A stretch of DNA of 64,000 nt from a virus. The DNA is taken from positions 1 to 64,000 of IMG/VR virus record IMGVR_UViG_3300049027_000140; one strand, written 5' to 3'. Shown in pieces: positions 55,906-63,917 of the stretch; within the stretch, counting starts at the first letter, position 1, and the number at the start of each line of letters is the position of its first letter. Position numbers and translations under genes: made by a program. The notes beneath the pieces are model-generated. The model was not told the DNA's origin. It did not search any database and worked only from the letters and a program-made list of their open reading frames with translations.

Positions 55906-55983
55906 CGCGAGCCCACCGACAACCCACCACGCCGCGCCTGCATCCGGTCCGCCGGTGCGGGCTTTCGGCGTCGGGAGGGGGCC

Positions 55984-56196
55984 ATGGTGGTGCAGTGGAG
56001 CTTGGAGATGCTCGAGGCGACGTGGCGGCGGCAGGGGCTCGCGGTGGAGCGCGGCGGCATGGTGCGGGCGCGCTGCCGCGGCGAGGTGGTCGAGATTCCG
56101 TGCGAGCTCGTGGGCCGGGCGGCGAGCGGGCGGACGGTGATCTGCGTGGCCGGGCGGCTGGAGCAGTTCGACCCGGAGGAGGTCGTCGATGGGTGA
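55984..56196 (+). CDS. Hypothetical beta-rich protein (70 aa)
   Basis: GGGAGGGGG precedes the ATG. LEMLEATWRRQGLAVERGGM then VRARCRGEVVEIPCELVGRA look like a small barrel. No known family. The 78-bp gap before it has no clear promoter. Confidence 0.6.
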   Translation: MVVQWSLEMLEATWRRQGLAVERGGMVRARCRGEVVEIPCELVGRAASGRTVICVAGRLEQFDPEEVVDG

Positions 56197-56476
56197 GCAG
56201 TACTGGGCCGAGGTGACGGGGGAGAACGAGACGTACGTGATCGCCACCGGGGACGCCGCGCCGGTGGCCGAGATCGTGGCGCACTGGACCCGGGAGCGGG
56301 AGCGTGCGATCGACATCTACACCGGGGAGAGCCTGCCGACGGCGCGCCGGGTCGACCAGCTCATGAGGGCGCTGGACGGCACCCTGCGGCGGACGCAGCA
56401 CGGGCGGGAGCTCGTGGCGCGCGGGAGCGACGCGGGGTGGCTGGAGGCGATTCGGGCGACGGGCGCGGTAAAGTAG
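56189..56476 (+). CDS. Hypothetical protein (95 aa)
   Basis: MGEQYWAEVTGENETYVIAT starts a beta domain; the C-terminal half is helical (TARRVDQLMRALDGTLRRTQ). GGAGGTCG precedes the ATG, inside the end of the previous gene. Function unknown. Confidence 0.6.
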   Translation: MGEQYWAEVTGENETYVIATGDAAPVAEIVAHWTRERERAIDIYTGESLPTARRVDQLMRALDGTLRRTQHGRELVARGSDAGWLEAIRATGAVK

Positions 56477-56494
56477 GGCCCATGGAGCGCGAAA

Positions 56495-56517
56495 ACCGCC
56501 GGGACGTGCCCGGCGGT
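56495..56517. terminator. 9-bp hairpin between convergent units
   Basis: ACCGCCGGG-ACGTG-CCCGGCGGT is a perfect 9-bp GC-rich stem downstream of the gene ending at 56476 and facing the stop at 56541 on the other strand. GAAAA precedes it, giving a T-run on the minus strand, so it may terminate the leftward virion operon as well. Confidence 0.65.
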
Positions 56518-56540
56518 CTCGCTCTGCGACTCGGCGGAGG

Positions 56541-56849
56541 CTAACCTCCCGGCGCGCGGCCTCCAGGTGGACCACCGCCGCCGCCTCCACCCTGCCCATC
56601 CTCACGCGGCCGCCCCTTGAATCCGGTGTCCTCGGCATGCGCAGCTCCGCGAGCATCCCGCTCGTCTCCGTGCCGGCCGAGGTCGGACTGGTAGCCGACG
56701 AGGTAGGCGCCGTTCTGCGGGCGCTGGCCGTTGCGCGCTGTCTCCCAGCGGTCCACGCCGATAACGGCGAGGCATTCCTCCGGCGTCGGCGTCCGCTCCG
56801 GGTCGGCGTCGGCCACGCGGATCACGAGGTGCAGGGTGCGGATGGCCAT
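56541..56849 (-). CDS. Virion-block protein with Gly-rich tail (102 aa)
   Basis: MAIRTLHLVIRVADADPERT has a beta start, then a charged middle and a C-terminal GGGGGGGPPGGRAPGG stretch. Three bases separate its start from the repeat protein gene. Possibly a small virion or tail-associated protein. Function unknown. Confidence 0.6.
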   Translation of the reverse strand: MAIRTLHLVIRVADADPERTPTPEECLAVIGVDRWETARNGQRPQNGAYLVGYQSDLGRHGDERDARGAAHAEDTGFKGRPREDGQGGGGGGGPPGGRAPGG

Positions 56850-56851
56850 GG

Positions 56852-57871
56852 CTACACCGCCCTCTCGTGGACCTTGAAGCTGCCCGGCTCCGCGGCGCGC
56901 GCGCCTGTCGTGACGACGGTGTACTCGTACACGCCGGCGCCGCGCTCCTCGGTGATCTCGACCTGCACGTCGAACGTCCCCTCCCCGGTACGGATCACGG
57001 CATCGCCATCCCCGCTGGTGGGCGCGACCCCATAGACCAGATCGAAGCTATCCCCGAGCGGGGTGCGCACGCTGACGGTGAGCGACGACGGGTCGACGAA
57101 CTCGCCGGCGCGTGTGCGGACGGTGATGCCGGGAATGACGGCGGTGTCGCCGATGTGGAGTCTGGCCATGGGCCTCGTCAGGGTGATCGTGTGGGTGGAG
57201 GCGACCGCGGGCAGCGCGAGCTCGTAGAGGGCGCCTGCGCGCGGCAGCGTGAGAAAGGCGGGCTCGTCGTCTTCGCCGGAGGTGACCAGCGAGCCGGTCG
57301 CGTCGGCGGTGAGCGCCGGGAGCGCGGCGGAGCCGGTGCCGACGAAGCGGAGCGCGCCCGTCGCCGCGGCGACCATGGCTGGCAGCGAGACGGCCGCCGT
57401 GCCGGCGAAGACCAGCGTGATGGTTCCGGCGCCCGCGGCGGCGATACCCGGGAGCGCGGCCGCTCCGGTCCCGGCGAAGCCCAGTGCGCCGGCGGCGTCG
57501 CTCTCCAGCACGCCCAGAGCGACCGCGGCGGCGCCGAGGAAGACCTGCAGGCCGTCGCCATCGGCGGCGGGCGCCGGCAGGGCAGCGGCCCCGGTACCGG
57601 AAAACCCCAGCGCCCCGTCCCCCTCGCTGGCGACCGTCGGGAGCTCCACATCGGCCGTGCCGGCGAAGGTCTGGCTCCCCTCGCCCGCGGCCCCCAGCGC
57701 AGGCAGCGCCACGGCCGCGACGCCCACGAAGACCAGCTGGCCGACGCCGGCGGCGGTCAGGGTCGGGAGCTCAGCCTCGGCCGCGCCATCGACCGGCGGC
57801 GGCGCATCGCCGAGCGGCAGGTCGAGCGGCCCCGCGCCGGGACCGCGGAGAGCGATGTCGAGCGCGGCCAT
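56852..57871 (-). CDS. Tail-type protein with eight 21-residue beta repeats (339 aa)
   Basis: Residues about 28-198 hold eight copies of a 21-residue unit of the form GTAAVxLPALxxxGxGxLxF (for example AGTAAVSLPAMVAAATGALR and AGTADVELPTVASEGDGALG). The C-terminal 130 residues are an Ig/beta-sandwich-like domain (FVDPSSLTVSVRTPLGDSFD; EERGAGVYEYTVVTTGARAA). Repeats of this sort form extended beta structures in phage tail fibres or surface proteins, so a virion adhesin or decoration role is inferred. Position beside the large tail-type protein supports this. Confidence 0.7.
   Translation of the reverse strand: MAALDIALRGPGAGPLDLPLGDAPPPVDGAAEAELPTLTAAGVGQLVFVGVAAVALPALGAAGEGSQTFAGTADVELPTVASEGDGALGFSGTGAAALPAPAADGDGLQVFLGAAAVALGVLESDAAGALGFAGTGAAALPGIAAAGAGTITLVFAGTAAVSLPAMVAAATGALRFVGTGSAALPALTADATGSLVTSGEDDEPAFLTLPRAGALYELALPAVASTHTITLTRPMARLHIGDTAVIPGITVRTRAGEFVDPSSLTVSVRTPLGDSFDLVYGVAPTSGDGDAVIRTGEGTFDVQVEITEERGAGVYEYTVVTTGARAAEPGSFKVHERAV
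57280..57790 (-). repeat. 63-bp-unit tandem repeat region in the tail gene
   Basis: This DNA encodes the eight 21-residue repeats of 56852-57871. Units are divergent at the base level and vary by a codon or two in one copy. Such arrays change copy number by recombination, a way for phages to vary fibre length. Confidence 0.7.
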
Positions 57872-57874
57872 CGC

Positions 57875-59821
57875 TCAGCTCGGGGTGAACGGCAGGGTGC
57901 GACCCGACTTCGTGCCGTACTCCGTCTGGGCGTACAGCTCCAAGGTGTCGCTGTAGAAGGTGAACGAGTATCCGCCGCCGACGGCGCTCGTGGTCTGGTA
58001 GAGGAGCTCGTCGTTGTCGGCCCGGTGGACCTTGATCACGGCGCCGGACCCGTCCCCCTCGCTGGCGAAGTCGGAGAGCGTCCCACTCTCGCTGACCGTG
58101 ATCGTGTGATACGTGATGCTCGCGACGAACGACGAGAAGCCGCCGTGGCTGTTGGTGCCGTCCAAGAATCCAGAGATGCGCCACGTGCGCGAGGTCTCCA
58201 GCTCGAGCCGGTTCGGGTCAGGGTCTACCGGGTGCCGGTAGAAGTGCGCTGAGGCGTTGCACCACGGCGTGTTCACCGAGGTCTCGTTCGACACGCAGAA
58301 GCCGTTGGTCAGCAGCGTCTCCCACCCGTCGCCGATCCCCTCTCCGCTCTGGCGCTCGGCCAGGAGCGCGAGCATCCCGCGGCCGGCCTGCAAAAAGTCG
58401 ATCTTGAAGCCGAGGCAGGTGACCCAGTATTCGCTCTCTGGGATCGCCGGCTGAAACGTGTAGTCCCGGACCGTGGACGAGCCCACCGCATCCGTCCCGC
58501 CGCCCCACAGATCGATCGTGTGGTTGTGCGCGCCGGCGCCGTCGGCTGCCAGATCCGACACGTAGTTGAGGATGAGCATCGAGGTCCAGCCGTAGCCGGC
58601 GCCGCCGCTGCCCGTGCTGGTCCGGTACCAGGCCAGCGTGATCTCGTTCTCCCCGCGCGCGAGCGTCACGCCGCTGCCCGCCGCGGCGCCGGAGTCGAAC
58701 CGGTGGCACACCGTCTGCTGCCCGGCAGGGCTGTTGTACAACGTGCTCGGCGTGTAGGTCCTGTGGCTTTGCGAGCCGACAGCGATATTGAGGCCGGCGA
58801 GCGTGCTGTTGGGCATGTTGTAGGCTGCCACCACCCCGCTCTGCTTCAGCGTGATCGTCCCCGGCTCCTCAATGGGCACCACCATCGAGACCTTGGACTG
58901 GAGCCCAGATGTGGCCCCGCCGAAGTTGCCCGGCTCGGTGGGCATCGGCATCTGGAGCGAGTTCAGAAGCTGCGTCGTCGTGTCGTGGTCGTAGGTGTAG
59001 GTGACGTAGAGCAGAGCGAACAGCTGCGGGAACTTCCCTGTCGCGGTGCCGCGCGCCTTGAAGGCGTGCGCGGTGGACGTGGCCATGTCGGTCCGCTTCC
59101 AGACGGCCTCCAGCCACGGCGACGAGTCGAGCGCCTGCTCGCAGACGCCGAGCGTCACCTCGCTCTCCGCATCGAGCGAGACCGCGAGCGAGAAGTCCGT
59201 GGTCCCCGAGGCGTGGCCCTCGTTCGCCATCACCACGAAAAAGATGTCCCGGATGGTGATGCCCGCCTCCGGGAGGAGCCCGCCGACGCCGGTGAGCTGC
59301 GGGATCTGGTTCGTCCCGATCTCCGCGAGCGAGTCGGTCAGCGTGCTCGCCGCACTCTCCAGCGGGATGCAGACGCTCTTCGTGCGGGTGCTCGCGCTCG
59401 CGTCGTCGTAGCTGTACGTGATGACGAGCCGCGCGCTGTGGTTGATGGTCGGAAGCGTGCCGAACTGCACCGCGACCTGGACCGAATGCGAGGTGCCGGT
59501 GAAGTTGGTCTGGAGGTAGCTCGTGACGTCGCGGCGGAACCTGAACGAGTCCTGGTCGCCGCTGGTGCCGATGGTCTCGACCTTCGACTCGTCGTTCCAC
59601 GCGACGGCATCGACTCGGATCCCGATGAGCCGGCTGGTCATCGACGTGGCCGCGGTCTCGTTGCCTCGGCAGGCGACCTCCAGGTACGCCGACACGATGG
59701 TGCGGCTCGACGTCTCCGCGATGGCGACGGTGATGGCGCCGAACTCCCGGCGCGTGGCCGCGGCGAGCGCGGTGGCGTCGGTGGTCCAGCCGTAGGTGAC
59801 GGTGCTGGTGCGGATCGCCAT
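57875..59821 (-). CDS. Large beta-rich virion (tail) protein (648 aa)
   Basis: The protein is rich in Ser/Thr and short strands (MAIRTSTVTYGWTTDATALA start). Two internal segments look alike: HSARLVITYSYDDASASTRT and FALLYVTYTYDHDTTTQLLN, suggesting duplicated sandwich domains. The C-terminal 65 residues (AVIKVHRADNDELLYQTTSA, then GGGYSFTFYSD) form a carboxypeptidase-regulatory-like beta domain. No enzymatic site is seen. Large size, fold type and neighbours suggest a tail or receptor-contact protein. Confidence 0.7.
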   Translation of the reverse strand: MAIRTSTVTYGWTTDATALAAATRREFGAITVAIAETSSRTIVSAYLEVACRGNETAATSMTSRLIGIRVDAVAWNDESKVETIGTSGDQDSFRFRRDVTSYLQTNFTGTSHSVQVAVQFGTLPTINHSARLVITYSYDDASASTRTKSVCIPLESAASTLTDSLAEIGTNQIPQLTGVGGLLPEAGITIRDIFFVVMANEGHASGTTDFSLAVSLDAESEVTLGVCEQALDSSPWLEAVWKRTDMATSTAHAFKARGTATGKFPQLFALLYVTYTYDHDTTTQLLNSLQMPMPTEPGNFGGATSGLQSKVSMVVPIEEPGTITLKQSGVVAAYNMPNSTLAGLNIAVGSQSHRTYTPSTLYNSPAGQQTVCHRFDSGAAAGSGVTLARGENEITLAWYRTSTGSGGAGYGWTSMLILNYVSDLAADGAGAHNHTIDLWGGGTDAVGSSTVRDYTFQPAIPESEYWVTCLGFKIDFLQAGRGMLALLAERQSGEGIGDGWETLLTNGFCVSNETSVNTPWCNASAHFYRHPVDPDPNRLELETSRTWRISGFLDGTNSHGGFSSFVASITYHTITVSESGTLSDFASEGDGSGAVIKVHRADNDELLYQTTSAVGGGYSFTFYSDTLELYAQTEYGTKSGRTLPFTPS

Positions 59822-59824
59822 GGG

Positions 59825-60130
59825 TCAGCGGGGCGGCTCGACGTGGCCGATGGCGCGGAAGACGATGCCGGGGAGCGCGCGCGGGACGCTCGGCACCGGC
59901 GTAGCGGCCTGCTCCGGCGGGGGCGCCAGGCGCGCTGCGAGGTCGGCGTGCTCGGGCGCGAGCTCCACGGCGACGGGCACGACGCGAAGCCAGCCCGGGC
60001 CGTGCAGCCGGTCGAGGCGCGCCTGCTCGGCAGCGAGGCGCTCGTCGGACGGCGGCGCCGAGAAGAGCGGGGCGAAGATGGTCCCGCCGCGCTGGTGACG
60101 GAGGGCGAAGAGGCCAGCCTGCGCGCTCAT
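59825..60130 (-). CDS. Hypothetical virion-block protein (101 aa)
   Basis: MSAQAGLFALRHQRGGTIFA begins a short protein with LDRLHGPGWLRVVPVAVELA in the middle and a Pro-rich end. ATGA overlap with the upstream gene. No family recognised. Confidence 0.6.
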   Translation of the reverse strand: MSAQAGLFALRHQRGGTIFAPLFSAPPSDERLAAEQARLDRLHGPGWLRVVPVAVELAPEHADLAARLAPPPEQAATPVPSVPRALPGIVFRAIGHVEPPR

Positions 60131-60525
60131 GAGCCGATCGGCTGCGAGACGGTGAAGGACGAGATGGATATCTCGGCGCCGACGTCCCAGAGCAGGCCGG
60201 GGAACTCGATGTCCCCACCGCCGCCCGTTGCCGTGACGGTGAGGTCGGCAACCGCGGTGCCGCCGCTCGTGACCGCGCGCGCCCACGCCACGGTCCCCTG
60301 GGTGCCGACGGTGCCGGCCACGATGGCGTTCGCAGTGGCGCTGGCGCTCGCAGCGGCCGCGAAGGCATCCGCGTTGAAGTCGAGGGTGACGAGCAACTCC
60401 TGGGTGGAAATCGCCGTCTCCGGCGTCGCGGGCCTCGATCCGTCGTAGAAGCGGAGCTCGCCGCCATCCAGCAGCGCCGTGAAGACGTTGATCATTGCGT
60501 TGCGAGAGGCGACAGATGCACGCAT
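60127..60525 (-). CDS. Putative virion structural protein (132 aa)
   Basis: ALLDGGELRFYDGSRPATPE, then QELLVTLDFNADAFAAAAS and GVAWARAVTSGGTAVADLTV-type strands are the pattern of small phage tail/virion proteins that carry LxGGxLxIYDGxxPATxxxA. AAGGA precedes the ATG at 60525. It begins the unit downstream of the lysis genes. Confidence 0.7.
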   Translation of the reverse strand: MRASVASRNAMINVFTALLDGGELRFYDGSRPATPETAISTQELLVTLDFNADAFAAAASASATANAIVAGTVGTQGTVAWARAVTSGGTAVADLTVTATGGGGDIEFPGLLWDVGAEISISSFTVSQPIGS

Positions 60526-60623
60526 GCGTGTCCTTTCGAGCCGGCTCGGCCGGCGTGAGGCGATGGGGGGCGCCGACGCGAGAGGGCGTCAGCGCGAGGA
60601 GGCTTGATGGTGGCGAGCGGCGC
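60526..60623. promoter_or_regulatory. 98-bp gap with two inverted repeats
   Basis: Between the endolysin stop (60624) and the structural gene start (60525) are GCCGGC-TCG-GCCGGC and GACGC-GAGAGG-GCGTC. They could terminate lysis-gene transcription or precede a late promoter. No sigma-70 consensus is clear, so a promoter for the phage's own sigma factor is a possibility. Confidence 0.4.
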
Positions 60624-61337
60624 TCAGCCCGGGAACGAGCGGTAGACGCCCGTCATCCGGTGGGCGTACTGGTCCGGCGTTTCGGTGAACCACACGAGTT
60701 CGCCGAGCTTGAGCGCGGCGTCGTATGGGCGGCCTGCGTCGAAGAGGGGCAGCGCGTCCTCGTAGGTCTTCGACATCACGCGCCAGTAGTCCGCCGAGCC
60801 GGCCTGCGGCGTCCCGTGCGCGCGAAACAGCATGTCGCGCCACTCCCACCGATCCGGGTTCTGCTCGATGCGCTCCTGGACGCGGATGACGTACACCGAG
60901 CCCTGCCAGCGGAAGCCAGTGATGTTGCCGAAGTTGTTGCAGTAGACGTGTTGCCCGCGGCCGTTCTCGAGCGCCACGTGGGCCCAGGCGACGGCGAGGC
61001 GCGACCGTGTCGGCTGCGCACCGAAGACCGCTTCGTGGCCCCGGGCGAGAGCGTTGGCGAGGCCGACCTCGGAGAGCGGCGTATGCACCTTCTCGACACG
61101 GCGGCGCTCGGCCTGCGGCGGCGTCGCCTCGTCGGCGAGCTCGGCTCGGGTCTGCGGCCCGACGATGCCGTCGGCGTGGAGGCCGCGGGCTGCCTGGAAG
61201 GCGCGCGCGGCGGCCTCGGTCTTGCGGCCGAAGATGCCGTCGCTCGGACCAGGGTCGTGCCCGCGGGCGCGGAGGAGGTCCTGGACGGCGGCGACGTCCG
61301 CGCCGGAGGAGTCACGGCGAAGGATGCGCGGCCTCAC
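60624..61337 (-). CDS. Endolysin with peptidoglycan-binding domain (237 aa)
   Basis: Residues about 5-68 form a PG_binding_1 domain (SSGADVAAVQDLLRARGHDP, SDGIFGRKTEAAARAFQAAR, then ADGIVGPQTRAEL). The C-terminal 150 residues (AWAHVALENGRGQHVYCNNF, GNITGFRWQGSVYVIRVQER) look like a glucosaminidase/lysozyme-like catalytic domain with Glu in HVALENG and NNFGNIT as the usual signature. It would cleave the host cell wall. GTG start overlaps the upstream stop. Confidence 0.75.
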   Translation of the reverse strand: MRPRILRRDSSGADVAAVQDLLRARGHDPGPSDGIFGRKTEAAARAFQAARGLHADGIVGPQTRAELADEATPPQAERRRVEKVHTPLSEVGLANALARGHEAVFGAQPTRSRLAVAWAHVALENGRGQHVYCNNFGNITGFRWQGSVYVIRVQERIEQNPDRWEWRDMLFRAHGTPQAGSADYWRVMSKTYEDALPLFDAGRPYDAALKLGELVWFTETPDQYAHRMTGVYRSFPG

Positions 61338-62170
61338 GCGGCCCCCTTCTGCCGCAGCGCGCAGTTCGGCGGGCACGTCCGGTGGCACGCTCCCGCGGGC
61401 GCGCCCTCCTTCTCGGCCAACCGGTGGCGAGCCTTCTCGAGCGCCCCGTTGAGGCGCGTGCGGTCCGCCTCCACCGTGTCGATCGCGTAGAGCAGATCCC
61501 GGAACTCGGCCTCGTGGTGCTCGTGCGGGACCTCGAGACGAGCCTGGATCACACGGGCCCACGTCTCCCCGTCGTGTGTCGCGTGCAGGTGCGCGGTCAG
61601 CGCGAGGACGACGGACTCGAGCGCGGCTACCTCGCGAGAGACACGGCGGGTCAATGCGTCGAAGCTGCGACCCCCGCGCTTGAACGAGATGGCCGCCGGG
61701 AAGAAGTCCCGGATGTCGCGCTCGGGAATCCGCGTAGCCCTGACCGTCGGCGTGCGGCCGGGTCCCGTGCGGACGAGACCGAACATCGCCTCGATCTCCC
61801 ACAGCCCGAAGTCCTCGGTGTGCGAGATGCACACCCGATCGAAGCGCTCGGTGAAGCGCGCGGCCTCCTGAAGACCCGTTGCGATCTTGACCACCGCGTC
61901 GCCCAGAAACCGCCACTCCCTGAACTGGGCCATGTACTGGCCAGGCACCTCGCCGTCGTAGAGGTCGTGGCTGATCTGGACGAGTTCAGCCCGATCCCCC
62001 TCTGTGGCAGCGATCATGATGGCACGCCGCCCGGGGTGCTCGATGCGCCAGAAGGCGGCGCGAACGAGGATCTCCCGCTTCCGACGGCTGCGCTCGCCTT
62101 CGAGCATGAGGCATTCCTCGTCCCCCTCCACGAAGCGCGCCTCGAAGCTCTCGAGCGTGGCGTCGGTCAT
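61334..62170 (-). CDS. Hypothetical protein in lysis/virion block (278 aa)
   Basis: MTDATLESFEARFVEGDEEC opens a protein with strands and helices (RRAIMIAATEGDRAELVQIS; VCISHTEDFGLWEIEAMFGL). The C-terminal part is helical and ends in CHRTCPPNCALRQKG. The central strand-helix layout recalls a P-loop ATPase, but no Walker A motif is present. Its position between two lysins suggests a virion or lysis accessory. Start at 62170 by ATGA overlap. Confidence 0.6.
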   Translation of the reverse strand: MTDATLESFEARFVEGDEECLMLEGERSRRKREILVRAAFWRIEHPGRRAIMIAATEGDRAELVQISHDLYDGEVPGQYMAQFREWRFLGDAVVKIATGLQEAARFTERFDRVCISHTEDFGLWEIEAMFGLVRTGPGRTPTVRATRIPERDIRDFFPAAISFKRGGRSFDALTRRVSREVAALESVVLALTAHLHATHDGETWARVIQARLEVPHEHHEAEFRDLLYAIDTVEADRTRLNGALEKARHRLAEKEGAPAGACHRTCPPNCALRQKGAA

Positions 62171-63585
62171 CCGTCGAGCCATCCAGCGCCGCGGAATTTC
62201 GGGTCCCGGAGATCACGATCCATCTCGGCCACGCGGTCACCCTTCGCTCCGCTGTTGCCCTCGACCGTTTTGACCTTCGTGCCGCTGACGGTCCGGCGCT
62301 TGATGCCGACGTGGCCGCGCCAATCGTCGCGCGTCGTGCGGTCCCAGAATATGAGCATCCCGTCGCGGAGTTTGAGCGGGTCCTTGAGCAGATCGTCGGC
62401 GTCGATGAAGCGCCCGGCGCGCCGGAACTGCGCCTCGAGCGTCTTCGCGCCCGCGCTCCCGATGACGGGCGCCACGGTACCAATCGCCTCTGCCGCGTCG
62501 AGGATCCACGAACTCGCCGTGACGGAGCACCAGTCAGCAGGCGGCTCGATGTCGAAGCGGCGGAGATATTGCCCGATGCGCTCGCCGTCGTTGGGCCGCT
62601 CCTCGCAGACGCCGGCCTCGAGGTCGGCCACGGCGCGCGCGAGCGCGGCGGCCGCGAGTCCATCGGGCGGCGCCGCCGGCTGCGGCCGAGGCCGCACCAT
62701 CTCCGCGGCGGCCCGCGTCTTCGGCCCGACCACACCGTCGGCCTTGAGGTGTGCGTCGCCCTGGAACTCCTTCGTGGCGCGCTCGACCAGCGGCCCGAAC
62801 GCGCCATCAGGCGCGCCGGGGTCGTAGCCCAGGGCGATCAGGCGCTCCTGCCAGGCGAGAACGTCGGGCCCCTTCGCGCCGCGCTTGAGCGCCCGCGGCG
62901 GCTCGCGCTCGGTCGAGGGTGGCTCCGGCGTGTCGCGGCTCTCGGTCGGCGCTGCGCCCCCGCTCGCCATGGCGTCCGCCGCGAACGTGGGCCCCCACCC
63001 ATCGCGCGCGGCGACGTGCTCGGCCTTGTCGTCTGTCGCGACGTTGTGCGCGCGCACGAGAAAGCGCCCGCCCTGCCCACCGGCGAGCTTCAGGACCTCC
63101 TCGGCGACCTTCGTCGTGCTCGCTACGTTGCCGTAGGTCCGGACGTCCGTGTGCCCGATCCAGAGCGTCGAGCGCCCCGCCTTCGCCTCACGCGCCCAGT
63201 CGACCAGCCACTGCACGCCCGCGTCGCTCGCGGTGTTGTCGCGGTCCAGCGTCGTGTGCCCGCCGTCGAGCAGCACGAGGCCGGCGAGCTCGGCGCGGTC
63301 GGCCGGCCGCATGGCGCGTGCGAGGGCGTAGGAGCCCGACCAGCAGACGAGCCACGTCGAGGCGTAGCCCTGCCGCGGCGGCTTGTACTTCGCGAGAAGG
63401 CCGGGTAGCACGCGGCCGTTCTGGAGGCAGGCGTGGGCCAGCGCGTCGTAGGCGGCGCTCATGCCGGCGTACGGCGAGCGGATCGGCACGACGTCCACGT
63501 CGAGACCACGAGCCGCGGCGGCAGCGCCGAACATGGGCGCGACGTCCGGCGTGGCGTGCGCGAGGAGGATGAGGTGGTGGCTCAC
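62167..63585 (-). CDS. Multidomain lytic protein: hydrolase-like, PG-binding and CHAP-like domains (472 aa)
   Basis: Residues 1-190 resemble an alpha/beta hydrolase with a serine elbow (WLVCWSGSYALAR), strand LAGLVLLDGGHT and a later IGHTD. Residues about 235-300 form PG_binding_1 (RGAKGPDVLAWQERLIALGY; DGAFGPLVERATKEFQGDAH). Residues about 345-472 (ADWCSVTASSWILDAAEAIG, DGMLIFWDRTTRDDWRGHVG) match a CHAP/NlpC-type amidase with Cys and His. An esterase plus amidase lysin would suit hosts with an unusual envelope. Domain order is as in some mycobacteriophage and myxophage lysins only in outline. Confidence 0.7.
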   Translation of the reverse strand: MSHHLILLAHATPDVAPMFGAAAAARGLDVDVVPIRSPYAGMSAAYDALAHACLQNGRVLPGLLAKYKPPRQGYASTWLVCWSGSYALARAMRPADRAELAGLVLLDGGHTTLDRDNTASDAGVQWLVDWAREAKAGRSTLWIGHTDVRTYGNVASTTKVAEEVLKLAGGQGGRFLVRAHNVATDDKAEHVAARDGWGPTFAADAMASGGAAPTESRDTPEPPSTEREPPRALKRGAKGPDVLAWQERLIALGYDPGAPDGAFGPLVERATKEFQGDAHLKADGVVGPKTRAAAEMVRPRPQPAAPPDGLAAAALARAVADLEAGVCEERPNDGERIGQYLRRFDIEPPADWCSVTASSWILDAAEAIGTVAPVIGSAGAKTLEAQFRRAGRFIDADDLLKDPLKLRDGMLIFWDRTTRDDWRGHVGIKRRTVSGTKVKTVEGNSGAKGDRVAEMDRDLRDPKFRGAGWLDG

Positions 63586-63917
63586 GGGGTGGCTCTTGGC
63601 GGCGGGATGGTCAGCGCGTCCGGCTCGGTCGGGTCGGGGTCCGGCGGCTCCTCGCCACGCAGGGCGGTGCCAGGGAGCGGCCGCGAGGGAGCGCTCGCTC
63701 CCGGCGTAGCTCGGCTGAGCCGCTCGTCGATGCCGGCGTGGCCCCGCGCCGTGATGTCGGCGTCGGCGCGCTTGGGGAAGTTGTCCGTCCTGCGCGGCGT
63801 GGGCGTGGCCGGTTTCGGGGTCGGCTTGGCGGCCACGCGGTTCACGAGGAAGGCGCCGATCGCGGCGACAGCGACCTCGGCGAGGAGCGTGCCCAGTTTG
63901 TCCCAGGGGAACTTCAC
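63582..63917 (-). CDS. Small membrane protein, holin candidate (111 aa)
   Basis: A short N-terminal helix at residues 9-28 (GTLLAEVAVAAIGAFLVNRV) is the only hydrophobic segment; the rest is a long, Pro-rich, charged tail. GTG start overlaps the upstream stop. Directly upstream of two lysins, it is the best holin or pinholin-type candidate in the window, although one TM is fewer than classic holins. Confidence 0.55.
   Translation of the reverse strand: MKFPWDKLGTLLAEVAVAAIGAFLVNRVAAKPTPKPATPTPRRTDNFPKRADADITARGHAGIDERLSRATPGASAPSRPLPGTALRGEEPPDPDPTEPDALTIPPPRATP

Noticed and set aside
56867-58252. Long open frame on the plus strand (461 codons)
   Set aside because: It is antisense to the repeat protein and tail-type genes, is Arg/Gly-rich and has no ribosome site; a GC-rich shadow.
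58520-60448. Plus-strand open frame of 642 codons
   Set aside because: Antisense to the 648-residue protein and its neighbours; basic low-complexity composition typical of shadow frames.
61334-62170. Large terminase ATPase
   Set aside because: Strand-helix order is vaguely P-loop-like but there is no Walker A or B; left as unknown.
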